From an uncultured Pelagibacteraceae bacterium (GTDB lineage: Bacteria > Pseudomonadota > Alphaproteobacteria > Pelagibacterales > Pelagibacteraceae): a DNA stretch of 64,000 nucleotides. The notes under the pieces were generated by a model that saw nothing but the letters and a program-made list of their open reading frames with translations, made no database searches and was not told the origin of the DNA. Location of the stretch: NCBI GenBank assembly GCA_902563435.1, contig CACEXE010000001.1:113030-177029 (forward strand), in the 5' to 3' direction. The position numbers and the translations under genes were made by a program. Position 1 is the stretch's first letter. The number at the start of each line of letters is the position of its first letter. Shown piece after piece: positions 1 to 9,562 of this stretch.

Positions 1-85
1 TATCGGGTACTCCCACTCCATCCAAAATTTCTTGGATAGGTTTCATTTTTGCTTCTCTAGCTATTTCAATATCTGATTTTGACAT
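1..85 (-). CDS. fhs: Formate-tetrahydrofolate ligase, N-terminus (partial)
   Basis: The gene runs off the left edge; only the first 28 codons are visible, starting at the ATG at 85-83. They encode MSKSDIEIAREAKMKPIQEI and a few more residues, which match from memory the start of formate-tetrahydrofolate ligases (DIxIAxEAxMxPI). The enzyme joins formate to tetrahydrofolate using ATP. It is divergent from soxBDAG, whose products also use tetrahydrofolate, so both sides of this promoter region serve C1 metabolism. The call rests on a short stretch but the motif is distinctive. Confidence 0.82.
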   Translation of the reverse strand, partial: MSKSDIEIAREAKMKPIQEILDGVGVPD

Positions 86-213
86 TTAGTTTAAAATTTA
101 TAATTATTTAATGTGCAAAATGTCTATACTTTTTTGGTTTGATTTTAAACATCTAAAAAATATATATATAAAAAATAAGAAAAAATTTATGTTTAATTGG
201 ATAAAATTATAAA
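86..213. promoter_or_regulatory. Divergent fhs/soxB intergenic region
   Basis: This 128-bp AT-rich spacer separates the divergent fhs and soxB starts and must hold both promoters. It contains a run of alternating TA near 168-176 and long A tracts. I see no riboswitch-like helix pairing and no confident -35/-10 pair, so no site inside it is assigned. Confidence 0.4.
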
Positions 214-1470
214 ATGCAAAAATACTCAGTTTTCAGCCTAATTAAAAATGCATTCTCAGATCATCAAAATTGGGAAGTAGCATGGAAAGATCCAACTCCT
301 AAAAAAGAATATGATGTGATTATCATAGGTGGAGGGGGTCATGGTTTAGCAACTGCATACTACTTAGCTAAGGAGCACAATATTACAAATGTAGCTATCA
401 TTGAAAAAGGCTGGATAGGTGGAGGTAATGTTGGAAGGAACACTACAATAATTAGATCAAACTATATGCATGATGACAATGCTTTGTTCAGTGAATTTGG
501 TATGGATTTGTGGAGAAAGATGAGTCAAGATTTGAATTACAATGTAATGTTTTCTCCAAGAGGAATAATTAATCTTGCCCATTCAGATGCACAAATGAAT
601 GCGTACTCTAGAAGAGGAAATTCAATGCGATTAAATGGAATTGATGCAGTTTTATTAAATAGGGAAGAGGTTCAAAAAAGAATTCCAATGGCGGATTTTT
701 CTGACAATGTGCGATTTCCAATTTTTGGAGGTTTGATGCAACCAAGTGCTGGGACTGCTAGACACGATGCTGTTGCTTGGGGATATGCAAGACAAGCAGA
801 CTCAATGGGTGTTGACATAATTCAAAATTGTGAAGTTACAGGATTTGATGTTACTAATGGTAAAATAGTTGGTGTAAGAACTTCTAGAGGAGATATCAAA
901 GCGAAAAAAGTTGGTTTGTGTGTTGCAGGTAGCACAAATATTTTAGCAGAAATGTTAAATATGACATTACCAATTGAAACTCATCTTCTTCAAGCATGTG
1001 TATCAGAACCTGTTAAACCTTTGCTTGACCATGTAGTTACATTTGGTGCAGGTCACTTTTATTGTAGTCAATCAGATAAAGGAGAGATGGTTATGGGTGG
1101 AGACTTGGACGGATACAATAGTTACTCACAAAGAGGAAACTTACCTACACTCCAACACGTATTGACTGAAGGTATTGCAATGTTTCCATTTCTAAGCAAA
1201 TTGAAAATGCTTAGAACTTGGGGTGGAATTATGGATATGTCAATGGACGGTTCACCAATTATTGATAAAACACATATTGATGGCTTATACTTAAATTGTG
1301 GCTGGTGTTATGGTGGATTTAAAGCCACTCCTGCTTCAGGTTGGACTTTTGCACATACAATTGCACAAGATAGAGTTCATGAATTAAACGCAGGTTACAA
1401 TTTAAATAGATTTAATACTGGTGATTTAATTGATGAAAAAGGTCTTGGAACCAAAACTTGGATATCTTAA
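214..1470 (+). CDS. soxB: Heterotetrameric sarcosine oxidase, beta subunit
   Basis: This is the 418-residue DAO-fold subunit of the four-subunit sarcosine oxidase, which converts sarcosine plus O2 to glycine, H2O2 and 5,10-methylene-tetrahydrofolate. A dinucleotide-binding motif IIIGGGGHGLATAYYLAKE lies near residues 36-54. The GTARHD segment puts His184 where the family attaches its flavin covalently. Length is normal. It is first in soxBDAG, abutting soxD with no gap, and the order B-D-A-G is the classical one. Neighbouring fhs and DMGDH-like genes fit a glycine betaine to dimethylglycine to sarcosine to glycine route. Confidence 0.95.
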   Translation: MQKYSVFSLIKNAFSDHQNWEVAWKDPTPKKEYDVIIIGGGGHGLATAYYLAKEHNITNVAIIEKGWIGGGNVGRNTTIIRSNYMHDDNALFSEFGMDLWRKMSQDLNYNVMFSPRGIINLAHSDAQMNAYSRRGNSMRLNGIDAVLLNREEVQKRIPMADFSDNVRFPIFGGLMQPSAGTARHDAVAWGYARQADSMGVDIIQNCEVTGFDVTNGKIVGVRTSRGDIKAKKVGLCVAGSTNILAEMLNMTLPIETHLLQACVSEPVKPLLDHVVTFGAGHFYCSQSDKGEMVMGGDLDGYNSYSQRGNLPTLQHVLTEGIAMFPFLSKLKMLRTWGGIMDMSMDGSPIIDKTHIDGLYLNCGWCYGGFKATPASGWTFAHTIAQDRVHELNAGYNLNRFNTGDLIDEKGLGTKTWIS

Positions 1471-1740
1471 ATGCTCTATATATTCTGTCCACATTGTGGA
1501 TCAAGATCACAGAATGAGTTTGCTTATGGCGGAGATGCAACAGTAAAACGACCAGAGCTTAACAAGGAAATTAGTGACCAAGAGTGGAATAATTTTGTTT
1601 ATTTAAGAAAAAGTCCTAGAGGAAAACACCTAGAGTTATGGCACCATATATCTGGCTGCAGACAATGGATTAAAGTTGAAAGAGATACTTCAACTCACGA
1701 AATTTTTAAAACTTATAAAGCAGATGAACTGACTGAATAA
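1471..1740 (+). CDS. soxD: Sarcosine oxidase, delta subunit
   Basis: This small 89-residue subunit of the sarcosine oxidase heterotetramer has the family's zinc site. Cys6 and Cys9 sit in FCPHCGSRS, and His59 and Cys63 in LWHHISGCRQW. The ATG directly follows the soxB stop, and its TAA shares a base with the soxA ATG (TAATG), indicating translational coupling. Its role in the complex is structural. Confidence 0.95.
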   Translation: MLYIFCPHCGSRSQNEFAYGGDATVKRPELNKEISDQEWNNFVYLRKSPRGKHLELWHHISGCRQWIKVERDTSTHEIFKTYKADELTE

Positions 1741-4736
1741 TGTCACAAGATTTTAGATTAGATAACATTGGAATGGTAAATAGAAATAAAAAAATTTCTT
1801 TTACATTTAACGGTAAAAAATATTTTGGTTATGAAGGAGATACTATTGCTTCTGCTTTAATAGCAAATGGAGTACATCTTGTTGGGAGAAGTTTTAAATA
1901 CCATAGACCTAGAGGTTTCTTTGGAGTTGGTGTTGATGAACCTTATGCAATTTTACAATTAGAAAGAAATAATGAGAGAGATCCTAATATTAGAGCTACT
2001 GAACAGGAGATTTTTGAAGGTTTAGAGGTTAAAAGTGTGAATTGTTGGCCTAGTGTAAACTTTGATATTGGAGCAATTAATAATTTCTTAAAAATGTTTT
2101 TTCCAGCTGGGTTTTATTATAAAACTTTTATGTGGCCACCAAGTTTCTGGTACAAAATTTATGAACCTTTCATTAGAATGGCAGCAGGCTTTGGAGAGGC
2201 ATCTATCAAACATGATAAAGAAAGATACGAGCATAAATATGAATATTGTGATTTATTAATCACTGGGTCAGGACCTTCAGGTTTAGCTAGTGCATATGCA
2301 GCAGCAAAAAATGGTGCGCGTGTAATTTTAGCTGAAGACAAACCAAGGTATGGAGGTAGCCTGTTAACTAGTGATGTAAATATTGGTAATCAAACTGGTG
2401 CTGAATGGTCAGAGAAAATAATTACAGAGTTAAAGTCAATGTCAAATGTGATTGTAAAAAATAGATCACAAGTATTTGGTTATTATGATCATAATATGTT
2501 GGTAATGTCGGAACGAATAAGCGATCACTTGCCCAAAACCCAAAAATATTTACCTAAACAACGTTTGTGGTACATAAGAGCAAAAGAAGTTCTTATTTCA
2601 TCAGGTTCAATTGAAAGACCACTAGTATTTGGTAACAATGATACCCCAGGTGTAATGTTATCTTCAGCAGCTAAAGAATACATGAAGGTCTATGGAGTTT
2701 TAGTTGGAAAAAAACCTTTGATATTTACTAATAATGACAGTGGATATGAAACCGCTATAGAGTTCAAAAAAAATGGTGTTAATCCAATAATTTTAGATAC
2801 TAGAAAAAAACCATCTTCTGACATAATTACTGAAGCAAAAAATTTAGGAATTGAAATTAAATATTCTTATGTGGTAGTTGCTGCTAAAGGATACAAAAAA
2901 GTCAAATCAGCTGATATTGCAAAAATATCTGATAATAAAAAAGATTTATCAAATATAGAAAATATTGAATGTGATTGTATTTGTGTTTCAGGGTTTTGGA
3001 CACCATCAATTCACTTAGCATCACAATCTGGAAATAAATCTGAATTTAATGAGAAAATAGATGCATTCATTCCAAAAAAATCTAAACAGAAAGAAAATAC
3101 TATTGGTTCTGCAAACGGTAAATTTACTTTAGAGGAAACTATTAATGAAGCATTCAATAAAGGATACGAAGTCTCAAACAAAATAACAGAAAATAATAAT
3201 AAAGTTTCTATTCCAACTGTAGTTGAAAAAAAATCTTCAGAGCATGACAAGTTTTGGTGTGTTCCATTACCAAAAGGTAAATCTTACAAAAGATTTTTAG
3301 ATTTTCAAAACGATGTGGCTGTAACAGATATAGAGTTGGCATTAAGAGAGGGTTTTAGATCAATCGAACATGTAAAAAGATATACCACCCTTGGAATGGC
3401 AACAGATCAAGGAAAGACAAGTAATCTTAATGGTTTACAATTAGTGTCAGATATTGAAAATAAAGTTGTACCACAAGTTGGCCACACTACATTTAGGCCA
3501 CCTTATACACCTGTTTCAATTGGAGCAATTGTGGGAAGAGAAGTTGGCAAACATTCTAAACCGACAAGAAAATCACCAATGCACGAGTGGCACGAAAAAA
3601 ATAATGCAGTATTTGTTGATGCTGGAGTTTGGTTGAGACCAAGATACTACAAGCAAGGAAATGAAACATTATTTGAAGCTTCAAAAAGAGAAGCAAAAAA
3701 TGTAAGAAAAAATGTAGGTGTATGTGATGTAACTACTTTAGGAAAAATAGATGTTAAAGGCCCCGATGCTGCAGAATTTTTAAATAGAGTTTATACTAAT
3801 GCATGGCTTAAGCTACCAGTTGGTAAAGCAAGATATGGAGTGATGCTAAGAGAAGATGGAATTGTAATGGATGATGGAACAACAACAAGAATTTCTGAAA
3901 ATCATTACCACATGACAACTACAACAGCTCAAGCAGCAAATGTCTTGTCTCATTTAGAATATTATTTGCAGCTAGTTTGGCCAGAATTAAATGTGAATGT
4001 AGTTTCAACAACAGAGCAGTGGGCTGGTGCTGCAATAGCAGGCCCAAATTCAAGAGCATTACTAATGAAATTATTTCCAAATACTGATGTATCTAATGAA
4101 GCTCTACCATTTATGGGTTACAAAGAGGCTGATTTATTTGGTATTCCTGCAAAAATTTATAGAATTTCATTTTCAGGAGAGCTTGCTTATGAAGTTAATG
4201 TGGAGTCAGACTATGGTAATTTCATGTGGGAAAAAATTATCGAAGTTGGTAAAGAATTAAAAATACAGCCATATGGAACTGAGGCCCTTTCTACTTTAAG
4301 GATAGAAATGGGTCACGTTGCTGGCTCTGAGCTTGATGGTAGAACAATTCCTCATGATGCATCGCTTGAAGGTTTAGTAAGTAAGAAAAAAGACTTTATT
4401 GGTAAAAGATCTTTAAGCAGATCAGCTTTTACAAAACCGGATAGAGAAAAAATAGTAGGCGTTGTTCCATTAGACAAAACAACAAGTATTCCTGAAGGTT
4501 CATATATTGTTAAAGACCCTAAAGCAAAACTTCCAAACCCTAAATTAGGTCATGTCTCAGCATCATGTTGGAGTGTTGAGTATGATAATCCATTCTCACT
4601 TGCGATAATTAAAGATGGTAAAAATATGATAGGACAAAAGTTATTTGCTATGTCACCTTTAAAAAATAAAACTATTCCTGTGGAAATTGTTTCATCTCAT
4701 TATGTTGATCCTGAAGGAAAGAGAGTAAGAGCATGA
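1740..4736 (+). CDS. soxA: Sarcosine oxidase, alpha subunit
   Basis: This is the large 998-residue subunit. The N-terminal part (about 1-110) has the ferredoxin-like fold motif GRSFKYHRPRGFFG. A nucleotide-binding region follows with TGSGPSGLASAYAAAKNGA near residue 175, then a long linker of lower similarity. The C-terminal third (about 610-998) is a GcvT-type tetrahydrofolate-binding domain with ELAYEVNVESDYG and MGHVAGSELDGRTIP. The family channels the iminium product of sarcosine oxidation to this domain to form methylene-THF. It overlaps soxD by one base and soxG by four. The region around residues 400-500 is Lys/Asn rich, as in other AT-rich genomes. Confidence 0.95.
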   Translation: MSQDFRLDNIGMVNRNKKISFTFNGKKYFGYEGDTIASALIANGVHLVGRSFKYHRPRGFFGVGVDEPYAILQLERNNERDPNIRATEQEIFEGLEVKSVNCWPSVNFDIGAINNFLKMFFPAGFYYKTFMWPPSFWYKIYEPFIRMAAGFGEASIKHDKERYEHKYEYCDLLITGSGPSGLASAYAAAKNGARVILAEDKPRYGGSLLTSDVNIGNQTGAEWSEKIITELKSMSNVIVKNRSQVFGYYDHNMLVMSERISDHLPKTQKYLPKQRLWYIRAKEVLISSGSIERPLVFGNNDTPGVMLSSAAKEYMKVYGVLVGKKPLIFTNNDSGYETAIEFKKNGVNPIILDTRKKPSSDIITEAKNLGIEIKYSYVVVAAKGYKKVKSADIAKISDNKKDLSNIENIECDCICVSGFWTPSIHLASQSGNKSEFNEKIDAFIPKKSKQKENTIGSANGKFTLEETINEAFNKGYEVSNKITENNNKVSIPTVVEKKSSEHDKFWCVPLPKGKSYKRFLDFQNDVAVTDIELALREGFRSIEHVKRYTTLGMATDQGKTSNLNGLQLVSDIENKVVPQVGHTTFRPPYTPVSIGAIVGREVGKHSKPTRKSPMHEWHEKNNAVFVDAGVWLRPRYYKQGNETLFEASKREAKNVRKNVGVCDVTTLGKIDVKGPDAAEFLNRVYTNAWLKLPVGKARYGVMLREDGIVMDDGTTTRISENHYHMTTTTAQAANVLSHLEYYLQLVWPELNVNVVSTTEQWAGAAIAGPNSRALLMKLFPNTDVSNEALPFMGYKEADLFGIPAKIYRISFSGELAYEVNVESDYGNFMWEKIIEVGKELKIQPYGTEALSTLRIEMGHVAGSELDGRTIPHDASLEGLVSKKKDFIGKRSLSRSAFTKPDREKIVGVVPLDKTTSIPEGSYIVKDPKAKLPNPKLGHVSASCWSVEYDNPFSLAIIKDGKNMIGQKLFAMSPLKNKTIPVEIVSSHYVDPEGKRVRA

Positions 4737-5320
4737 CGGTGATTTCTGCATTACAAAATGTCCATGTAGAGGGGTCATTTGGAAACTTTGAAAATAAATC
4801 TGAAAATGAATTATTAAAAATTAAAGAATTAAAAAATTTATTAATCGTTCAAATAGTTCAGTATAAAAATTCTTCAATTAAAATTGACGATATAAATTTT
4901 AACAATTTAAAATTTATAAATCAGGCACAAAAAGTAGTTTCAAATGAAAATATAAGAGTTTTGTGGAATTCACCAAATAATTGGCTTTTAGTATCTCATA
5001 AAAAAGAATTGTTAAAAGAAATTTACAGCACTTTTAATGAAAATGATTTTGCTGTTACAGACCTATCTCATTCTAAAGCAACGATAGAATTAGAAGGACC
5101 ATACGTAAAAGAAGTTTTAAAAAAAGGATGTCCTTTTAATTTTAATATTTTAACGAAAAATATGAGTATTAACTCAGCTTATAATGGAATTTCTTTTATA
5201 GTTGATATGGTTGAAAATGAACCAGAAAAAGCAAGAATTTTTTCTCTAAGAAGTTTTGGGGAATCTCTATACCATTCTATCACTGATGCTTCTTTAGAAT
5301 TTGGCTATAAGTGTAATTAG
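4733..5320 (+). CDS. soxG: Sarcosine oxidase, gamma subunit
   Basis: At 195 residues and last in soxBDAG, this starts with an ATGA overlap on the soxA stop. Position, length and the segments VTDLSHSKATIELEGP and KARIFSLRSFGESLYHSI fit the gamma subunit, a GcvT-like scaffold that completes the heterotetramer. It is more diverged than its partners, which is normal for SoxG. Its stop lies three bases from the stop of the convergent transporter gene, with no terminator hairpin between them. Confidence 0.88.
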   Translation: MTVISALQNVHVEGSFGNFENKSENELLKIKELKNLLIVQIVQYKNSSIKIDDINFNNLKFINQAQKVVSNENIRVLWNSPNNWLLVSHKKELLKEIYSTFNENDFAVTDLSHSKATIELEGPYVKEVLKKGCPFNFNILTKNMSINSAYNGISFIVDMVENEPEKARIFSLRSFGESLYHSITDASLEFGYKCN

Positions 5321-5323
5321 TTA

Positions 5324-6937
5324 TTATTCCTCAGTTTTAAATCTAGATTTCTGAATAAATAAAACAAATAGCACTGGTATAATTAATGTAATAATTGTAA
5401 CTGTTATTAATAATAATCCTAGCTCAGAATAATCTGCTGTAGTTAAAATTGCGTTTGTAACCTTATCTTTTACTTCTCTTGTAATTGTAAAAATTTCATT
5501 AAGATATTTTGTTAATAATGCACTTGCAGATAAAGCTAAATTAGTGAATGAGGCAAAAACTGCAAAAAAAGTTGCTTTTAAATGTGAAGGTGCATTCTTA
5601 GCAATCCAAGCCAAAAGTGGAATCATAGATATTTGACCCAAAGGAGATTCTAATGCTGTATTAATTATTGCTATAAATTTTGCATCAACAATTCCATTTG
5701 TTAACGAAGAAGTCCAGTTATGAAATCCATAATACATTCCAACACTTGGCAAAAATAATATTGATCCAGCAATTGATAAAATAACAATTATTTTAGCAAT
5801 AGAATTTTTTGCCATGAATGGTCTAAGCATTATTATTCCGACTAATGTAAGTATAGATGCTAGTAAAGACAGTATTGAAAAAAATTGTTCATTAAATTGT
5901 AGTTCATCAATTTCAAACCAAGATAAGCCTGGCCCAGGTCCGGGCATGGCTCTAAATATAAAAATAATTATAGCAGTTCCAACTATAGTAAATCTTAACT
6001 TTTCAGGTAACTCTTTAATAAGTTTATTCATAAGAAATAAAATGATTAACATAGAACCTAAAAAAACAATTTCTTGTGCAAAAGGCAATCCTAACGAACC
6101 GACACTCAATGTAAAAATTACAAAAATTAAACTACCACCTAGTATCCACCAATTAACTCTCGTTTTTTCGTGATTAAAATTGTCTTCCTCACCAGATAGA
6201 CCTTGTCTAATTAAAATGTTTTTCTTTTTATTTTTTAAATAAGCAGCAAAAATAACACCTAAAATTGAAACCATTGGTATTATTAATGCATAAAGATATA
6301 TCGAGCCGTATAATTGTATTTTTTCGGTCTGTTCAAGATCATCTACCCCCTTAAATAATATCACATTGGCAAGAGCAACCAATACTGTCCCACCTATAAT
6401 TGCAAATCTTCCAAGTGTTTGCATCGTCGTATGCATAATTTTAACTTGATCTGCTGTAAATTTTTCTCCATTTTCATTAATTAAAGGTACAGCTTCGACT
6501 GTCATTGCGTCAGCAACAACATCTTGAACTACATATCCAATAGGAGCTAAAAGAACACTTATTACAAACCAAGTTTCAACTTTTAAATAAGATGACATTT
6601 GTTCTGTATGAATTATTAGTCCGTACATTATTAATAAACTTACACCAATTAATGAGGCACCGACGTAAACCATGTAATTCTTCTTATTCCATATTAAATC
6701 TACCAAATGCCCTAGTGGCATTTTTAAAGCCCAAGGTATTCCTGCCCAGAAACCTAATCCTGCAAGAAATGCTGCAGATAAATTTAAGTAATCTTTTACA
6801 AAAAAAGTACCTACTATTCCTGTAAGTCCAGATATACCTGCTGCAACATAAATCATTAACGGAGGTAAATAAGACAATTTAAATTGTCTACCTAAATCAA
6901 AAAGTGTTGAGTCTATAAATTGAATGATTTTGTCCAT
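5324..6937 (-). CDS. MFS transporter, BT1/folate-biopterin type
   Basis: This 537-residue protein has about twelve hydrophobic membrane spans. The segment FWAGIPWALKMPLGHLVDL, followed by KKNYMVYVGASL, matches from memory the signature between helices 2 and 4 of folate-biopterin transporters (PWxLKPxxGxxxD...RRxY). That, plus position beside soxBDAG and fhs, suggests uptake of folate or a pterin; the substrate is not proven. An AmpG-like MFS carrier is the main alternative. It is convergent with soxG and lies directly downstream of the minus-strand gene at 6944-7384. Confidence 0.65.
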   Translation of the reverse strand: MDKIIQFIDSTLFDLGRQFKLSYLPPLMIYVAAGISGLTGIVGTFFVKDYLNLSAAFLAGLGFWAGIPWALKMPLGHLVDLIWNKKNYMVYVGASLIGVSLLIMYGLIIHTEQMSSYLKVETWFVISVLLAPIGYVVQDVVADAMTVEAVPLINENGEKFTADQVKIMHTTMQTLGRFAIIGGTVLVALANVILFKGVDDLEQTEKIQLYGSIYLYALIIPMVSILGVIFAAYLKNKKKNILIRQGLSGEEDNFNHEKTRVNWWILGGSLIFVIFTLSVGSLGLPFAQEIVFLGSMLIILFLMNKLIKELPEKLRFTIVGTAIIIFIFRAMPGPGPGLSWFEIDELQFNEQFFSILSLLASILTLVGIIMLRPFMAKNSIAKIIVILSIAGSILFLPSVGMYYGFHNWTSSLTNGIVDAKFIAIINTALESPLGQISMIPLLAWIAKNAPSHLKATFFAVFASFTNLALSASALLTKYLNEIFTITREVKDKVTNAILTTADYSELGLLLITVTIITLIIPVLFVLFIQKSRFKTEE

Positions 6938-6943
6938 TTATTC

Positions 6944-7384
6944 TTAATCTAAAAGGTTTAATTTAATTAAACTATTATTTTTTGTTTCTTTGCACCACAA
7001 TTCATAACTTTCGCACACTCTCCACAAATGATTTGTGGCTCTTTGTGATATTTCCAGGGGAAAATGACTTTTTGCATAGTACAAATCAGGAAATTTAATC
7101 AATTGCTTAATCATTGCCTCTTTTTGTAAATTCAAAAGCCTTAAAACCTCTTTAGAAATTTTTTCTCCTGAGGTCTCATCAACAAAATCGTTTTCTTTTA
7201 GTTTCTCAAACCATTCATCATGAAATTTACCACTACTCACTTTTTCATACAATTTTGAACCCATAAATCTTTCAATTGCATCTAAATTGGAAATATCAAT
7301 ATTTTGTTTTTTAATTTGAAATATTTCTAAATAGATTGCCTCAGCAACATAAAGTATGAAGGGTTTTTTATTTTGTTCTCCCAT
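6944..7384 (-). CDS. Conserved-looking protein of unknown function
   Basis: This 146-residue, mainly helical soluble protein is not one I recognise. There is no signal peptide or membrane span. It is Lys/Glu rich with scattered aromatic residues such as the C-terminal HLWRVCESYELWCKE. It sits in a same-strand run with 4- to 6-base spacing between the GNAT gene upstream and the BT1-like transporter downstream, so it is probably co-transcribed with both. The tight packing and uninterrupted frame argue that it is real. Confidence 0.6.
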   Translation of the reverse strand: MGEQNKKPFILYVAEAIYLEIFQIKKQNIDISNLDAIERFMGSKLYEKVSSGKFHDEWFEKLKENDFVDETSGEKISKEVLRLLNLQKEAMIKQLIKFPDLYYAKSHFPLEISQRATNHLWRVCESYELWCKETKNNSLIKLNLLD

Positions 7385-7388
7385 AAAA

Positions 7389-7859
7389 TTATAAATCTAA
7401 AGTATAATAACAAGAATTAGGGTCCTCTTTATAGTGAGCAAATGGTTTACACTTACTAAATTTAAAATGTTCAAAAAGTTTTCTGGCAGGTAAAAAGAAT
7501 TTTCCAGATCCTGTTTCAATACTAAGCTTTTTTATACCTAATTTTTTTGCCTGAATAATTAAATGCGAGATTATTTTATTACCGATACCTCTATTTCTAA
7601 AATCATCAGATACTCTAATAGATTTAAATTCTCCATGATTTTGTCCAATAAATTTTAAGGCTCCACACCCAATTAAATGATTATTATCCCACAAGCTCCA
7701 AAATTTTATACTCGGATCTTTAAGCCCAGGGATATCTAAAACATGAGTGCTACCTTTAGAAGAAACAGATCTTAATTCAATAAAGTGTTTTATTAAAAGA
7801 TGATTTACCTTTGGGTGGTCAAAGTTATTTTCTATTGATTTAATCATTAGCATGAACAT
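7389..7859 (-). CDS. GNAT-family N-acetyltransferase
   Basis: This 156-residue protein has the GNAT acetyl-CoA-binding motif RVSDDFRNRGIGNKIISHLI near the middle (R/QxxGxG/A as RNRGIG), preceded by the usual beta strands (HLIGCGALKFIG). After it comes KLGIKKLSIETGSGKFFLPARKLFEHFKF split over the typical strand-helix pair. The acceptor substrate cannot be read from the sequence. A second ATG three codons in (MLMIKSIE) could be the actual start. It is first in a three-gene minus-strand group and divergent from the SRAP gene. Confidence 0.8.
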   Translation of the reverse strand: MFMLMIKSIENNFDHPKVNHLLIKHFIELRSVSSKGSTHVLDIPGLKDPSIKFWSLWDNNHLIGCGALKFIGQNHGEFKSIRVSDDFRNRGIGNKIISHLIIQAKKLGIKKLSIETGSGKFFLPARKLFEHFKFSKCKPFAHYKEDPNSCYYTLDL

Positions 7860-7895
7860 ATAATCTAAAAAAAAATTAAACCAATACGAAAAAAT

Positions 7896-8516
7896 ATGTG
7901 TGGAAGATACGTCATCACCAATGCTGTTTCAAAAACAAGTAAAATCGTTAAAACTGCAATTAAAGTAGAAGACTCAGAAAATTATAATGCACATCCTTAC
8001 CAAAAACTTCCAGTTATTAAGAAGTATAACAATGGAAATACTCTTGAAAATTTAAAGTGGGGAATTGTACCTAGTTGGGCTAAAAAAAAAGACTTTAAAC
8101 CACTAATTAATGCAAGATTAGAAACGATTGATGAAAAAGTCTCTTTTAAAAAGTTAATAAAGCTTCAAAGATGTGTTGCTGTGGCCGACGGATTTTATGA
8201 ATGGAAGAGAATAGAAAAAGAGAAGAAGCCTTATTACTTTTTAAGAGAGGATAAAAAACTTATTTATATTGCTGGTATTTTTGAAGAAGATCAATTTTGT
8301 ATGATTACTGAAGAAGCAAGTTCAAATGTAGCAGAAATTCATCACAGACAGCCAGTTATCTTAAATGAAAGTGATGTTAATAAATATTTGAATATTGAAA
8401 TTTCAGGTTCAAATTATTTAAAAGAATCGCAAAAATCAAAACTTTCTTTTTATGAAATTTCTAAGGATGTAAATAAGCCAACAAATAACAATATTTCTTT
8501 AATACAACCTATATAA
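7896..8516 (+). CDS. SRAP-domain protein (YedK/HMCES type)
   Basis: This 206-residue SRAP protein begins MCGRY, leaving Cys2 as the new N-terminus after methionine removal; in this family that Cys forms a covalent crosslink to abasic sites in single-stranded DNA. The conserved SWAKK segment, NARLET, ADGFYEWKR (catalytic Glu) and EIHHRQPVIL (active-site His) are all present. Length is typical. It protects replication-stalling abasic sites. It is a monocistronic gene, convergent with purK only two bases downstream. Confidence 0.93.
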   Translation: MCGRYVITNAVSKTSKIVKTAIKVEDSENYNAHPYQKLPVIKKYNNGNTLENLKWGIVPSWAKKKDFKPLINARLETIDEKVSFKKLIKLQRCVAVADGFYEWKRIEKEKKPYYFLREDKKLIYIAGIFEEDQFCMITEEASSNVAEIHHRQPVILNESDVNKYLNIEISGSNYLKESQKSKLSFYEISKDVNKPTNNNISLIQPI

Positions 8517-8518
8517 AA

Positions 8519-9562
8519 TTATTTTTCAATTATTGTTAGATGTCCCATTTTTCTTTTCGCTTTTATTTGTTTTTTTAAATAGTCATAAAAAAACTCATTC
8601 TCTTTAAAAGTTTTATTTCTATAAATTGTTATGTCATCACCGATTAGATTAATCATTTGAGCATTATATATTTTTTTAGTGTCAATTTTTTCTAAACCAC
8701 AAACAGCTCTTATATGATTTTCAAATTGACTAACATTGTGTGAGTTTATTGTTAGATGACCAGAATTATGAACTCTAGGAGCAATTTCATTAACATATAA
8801 GTTTTCATTTTTATCAATAAAAAACTCAACGCATAATGTTCCAATATAATCTAGTTCTTCAACAATTTGTTTTGCCCATTCTTTTGATTTTACCTTTATT
8901 GTTTCTGAAACTTCAGCAGGAATTTTTGAATGTTTCAAAATTTGATCTTCATGAACATTCTCAATCGGTTCATATATCTCATATTTTTGATTGCCAAATC
9001 TACATATAACAATTGAAATTTCTTTTTTAAGATTAATAAACTTTTCTAAAATATATTCTTTAGTAAAATCAATGTCTTCATTTATGTCAATTAAACTATT
9101 TAATTTATATTGACCTTTACCATCATATCCAAGAGTAGTAGTTTTAAGTAACCCAGGCAAAAGGTTTTCATTATCTTTTATTTCATCCTTATTTTTAATT
9201 AAAGCATATTTAGTTGTTATAATATTATTTTTATTTAAAAAATCTTTTTCAGTTAATCTATTTTGGATTAAACTATTTATTTCTGGTTTGGGTAAAACAC
9301 TCTTTGATTTATTTATTTCATTTAATATATCAAAGGGTATATTTTCAAATTCATAGGTAACTAAATCAACGCTATTAACAAATTCTGTTATAATTTTTGT
9401 GTCATGATACTTTCCATATATGAACTTATTTGTAAAATTTTTGGCTGGCGCATCAGGATCATCACTAAGTACTACAGTTTTTATATCTACTTTTTTAGCA
9501 GCTTCAGAAAGCATACTACCTAGTTGACCACCTCCAATTATTCCTAAAACTGGCTGGTTCAT
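8519..9562 (-). CDS. purK: N5-carboxyaminoimidazole ribonucleotide synthase
   Basis: This 347-residue ATP-grasp enzyme carboxylates AIR with bicarbonate and ATP in purine synthesis. It begins LGIIGGGQLGSMLSEAAKK, the PurK N-terminal nucleotide motif. KTTTLGYDGKGQY, the CVEFFIDKNENLYVNEIAPR metal/ATP region and HNSGHLTINS are all family hallmarks. It directly follows purE on the same strand with no spacer, so the two form an operon whose products act in sequence. Confidence 0.95.
   Translation of the reverse strand: MNQPVLGIIGGGQLGSMLSEAAKKVDIKTVVLSDDPDAPAKNFTNKFIYGKYHDTKIITEFVNSVDLVTYEFENIPFDILNEINKSKSVLPKPEINSLIQNRLTEKDFLNKNNIITTKYALIKNKDEIKDNENLLPGLLKTTTLGYDGKGQYKLNSLIDINEDIDFTKEYILEKFINLKKEISIVICRFGNQKYEIYEPIENVHEDQILKHSKIPAEVSETIKVKSKEWAKQIVEELDYIGTLCVEFFIDKNENLYVNEIAPRVHNSGHLTINSHNVSQFENHIRAVCGLEKIDTKKIYNAQMINLIGDDITIYRNKTFKENEFFYDYLKKQIKAKRKMGHLTIIEK

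Noticed and set aside
3011-3250. 79-codon minus-strand open frame inside soxA
   Set aside because: It is antisense to a well-supported 998-residue gene and encodes no recognisable motif; a by-product of AT-rich codon use.
5814-6173. 119-codon plus-strand open frame inside the transporter gene
   Set aside because: Antisense to a protein with a continuous 12-span pattern; no start signal or family match.
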